A DNA stretch of 43,392 bases, taken from the NCBI GenBank assembly GCA_947625205.1, contig CANQNN010000022.1, positions 1 through 43,392 of the forward strand, in the 5' to 3' direction. This stretch comes from an uncultured Lachnospiraceae bacterium. GTDB taxonomy: Bacteria; Bacillota; Clostridia; Lachnospirales; Lachnospiraceae. Position 1 is the stretch's first letter. Each line of letters opens with the position of its first letter. Below, piece after piece: positions 42,812 to 43,392 of this stretch. Position numbers and translations under genes: made by a program. The notes under the pieces were generated by a model. That model was not told the DNA's origin and made no database searches. It saw only the letters and a program-made list of their open reading frames with translations.

Positions 42812-42875
42812 AGCAAGCACTGCCTGTGTCATGACACAGGGCGTAATAGCAAGCACTGCCTGTGGACGTCCACAG
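42812..42875. repeat. Two tandem units of AGCAAGCACTGC plus a 16-bp palindrome
   Basis: Units at 42812-42839 and 42848-42875, offset 36 bases, each consist of AGCAAGCACTGC followed by a perfect palindrome, CTGTGTCATGACACAG in the first and CTGTGGACGTCCACAG in the second. The outer arms are identical, while the six central bases differ but stay self-complementary. An inverted GCTTGCTGT lies at about 42773. The roughly 430-base gap 42624-43053 otherwise holds only the inverted repeat that follows and no convincing gene. Confidence 0.85.
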
Positions 42876-42881
42876 ACAATT

Positions 42882-42918
42882 TTTTTACAGATTTTCCAAG
42901 CGTGAAAATCTGTAAAAA
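42882..42918. repeat. 15-bp perfect inverted repeat
   Basis: Arms TTTTTACAGATTTTC and its complement (42882-42896, 42904-42918) surround a 7-base loop, directly beside the tandem palindromic units. It could be a terminator, though no separate T-run follows, or the recognition site of a mobile-element protein. A short GGGAA/TTCCC dyad follows at about 42929. Confidence 0.8.
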
Positions 42919-43053
42919 TTGCTCGTAAGGGAAAAGTTCCCCTAACCCCCTAAGCTGCAAAAAGTAGCGTCCTGTATTCTGGAAACAGGCTGCACATCTT
43001 ACAAAAAAACTGTTCCAGAAGCGATACAAGAAAAAAGCAGAATTATATCTTTT

Positions 43054-43392
43054 TTATTTCAACAATTCTTCTGACAACCGCATAATTTCCGGCGCAAGTT
43101 TCGCTCTCTTGCGTTTCACCATATGAGTATAAATCGGGTAAGCGGCAGCCACACCGATGATACCGATGACACCGATGATAATGCCGAAAATGAAATATGC
43201 TTCCCATTCCGAAATCATCGTGCAGCACATCCCTACACCAAACAGCAGGGCGCTGACAATTCCAACGATCAACGATACCACCGTTGCGGCTCTCGTTGTG
43301 CTAGCATCCAATCGGCGAAGCTGTTCCATAGAAATTTCCTCTTTCGTTGGCGCTGCATATTTGTCCCGTATTTTTTTGATTTCTTCCTGTTC
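43054..43392 (-). CDS. Small membrane protein, 5' end beyond the window
   Basis: The frame runs from TAA 43054-43056 to the right edge without a stop, giving 112 residues; the start lies outside or the internal ATG at 43329 is used, with a weak AAAGAGGAAA site. The N-terminal part is a charged helix (EEIKKIRDKY), followed by RRLDASTTRAATVVSL, then two hydrophobic helices (VGIVSALLFGVGMCC and YFIFGIIIGVIGIIGVAA) and a basic tail with KRKRAKLAPEIM. The function is unknown. The continuity across the ATG suggests that the longer version is real. Confidence 0.7.
   Translation of the reverse strand, partial: EQEEIKKIRDKYAAPTKEEISMEQLRRLDASTTRAATVVSLIVGIVSALLFGVGMCCTMISEWEAYFIFGIIIGVIGIIGVAAAYPIYTHMVKRKRAKLAPEIMRLSEELLK

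Noticed and set aside
42812..42875. Considered as a CRISPR array
   Set aside because: Only two units with an 8-base gap between them and no cas genes; the spacing and palindromes do not fit.
42617..42928. A 103-codon plus-strand frame in the right-end spacer
   Set aside because: It crosses the tandem palindromes and the inverted repeat and has low-complexity, Lys/Asn/Cys-rich composition without family resemblance.
42829..43029. A 66-codon minus-strand frame over the palindromic units
   Set aside because: It is made largely of the repeat sequence itself and lacks a ribosome site; kept only as part of the repeat region.

Overview
The window looks like a chromosomal segment of a spore-forming, Gram-positive anaerobe of the Clostridia, most likely a Lachnospiraceae member. 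The signs are a type II fatty-acid operon with FabK instead of FabI, the yaaR-holB-ricT-rsmI housekeeping cluster, the sporulation genes spmA and spmB, a split transketolase, YesM/YesN-type signalling, strong AGGAGG ribosome sites and moderate GC. Species assignment is not possible from the sequence alone. No rRNA, tRNA or CRISPR array is visible.

1-16017: a pentose/furanose utilisation region. After the 3' end of a MATE-type exporter gene (+), a long minus-strand series reads substrate-binding lipoprotein, ABC ATPase, two permeases (YtfQ/YtfR/YtfT/YjfF type), FGGY sugar kinase (probable L-ribulokinase), L-ribulose-5-phosphate 4-epimerase, the two transketolase halves and ribulose-phosphate epimerase. 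This carries an imported sugar into the pentose phosphate pathway. No isomerase gene is present. Control comes from two sources: an AraR-like GntR/LacI hybrid repressor (+) facing the transporter promoter, and a minus-strand cassette of a LytS/YesM-type histidine kinase, a membrane-anchored YtfQ-like sugar-binding sensor and a YesN-type response regulator.

16108-19607: a membrane diguanylate cyclase and a membrane-anchored DUF885 (HEGYPGH) protein on the plus strand. The second overlaps, tail to tail, a MarR/FabT-like regulator gene.

19635-29943: spmB, an FAD oxidoreductase with its own promoter and terminator lying between spmB and spmA, then the fatty-acid genes read on the minus strand as acpP-fabK-fabD-fabG-fabF-fabZ-(FabK/nitronate-monooxygenase paralogue)-fabH. 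Three palindromes of the form TTTGA-N3-TCAAA lie at the marR, acpP and fabD 5' regions. They match the FabT operator pattern, so the MarR protein probably represses itself and both parts of the fab operon. Acetyl-CoA carboxylase genes are absent.

29978-40502: minus-strand housekeeping and accessory genes: rsmI, a DUF4015 lipoprotein, trmN6-like methyltransferase, ricT, holB, yaaR, a guanylate-kinase-like gene, an Orn/Lys/Arg decarboxylase-family gene, an HD phosphohydrolase, azlD, azlC and a CgeB-like glycosyltransferase.

40575-43392: a divergently transcribed gene of unknown function with a strong promoter, then a visibly AT-richer, repeat-rich end with a TfoX-N domain gene, an HTH_11 regulator, a large perfect hairpin, tandem palindromic units and a truncated small membrane-protein gene. 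This right end has the look of an accessory or mobile-element-derived stretch.
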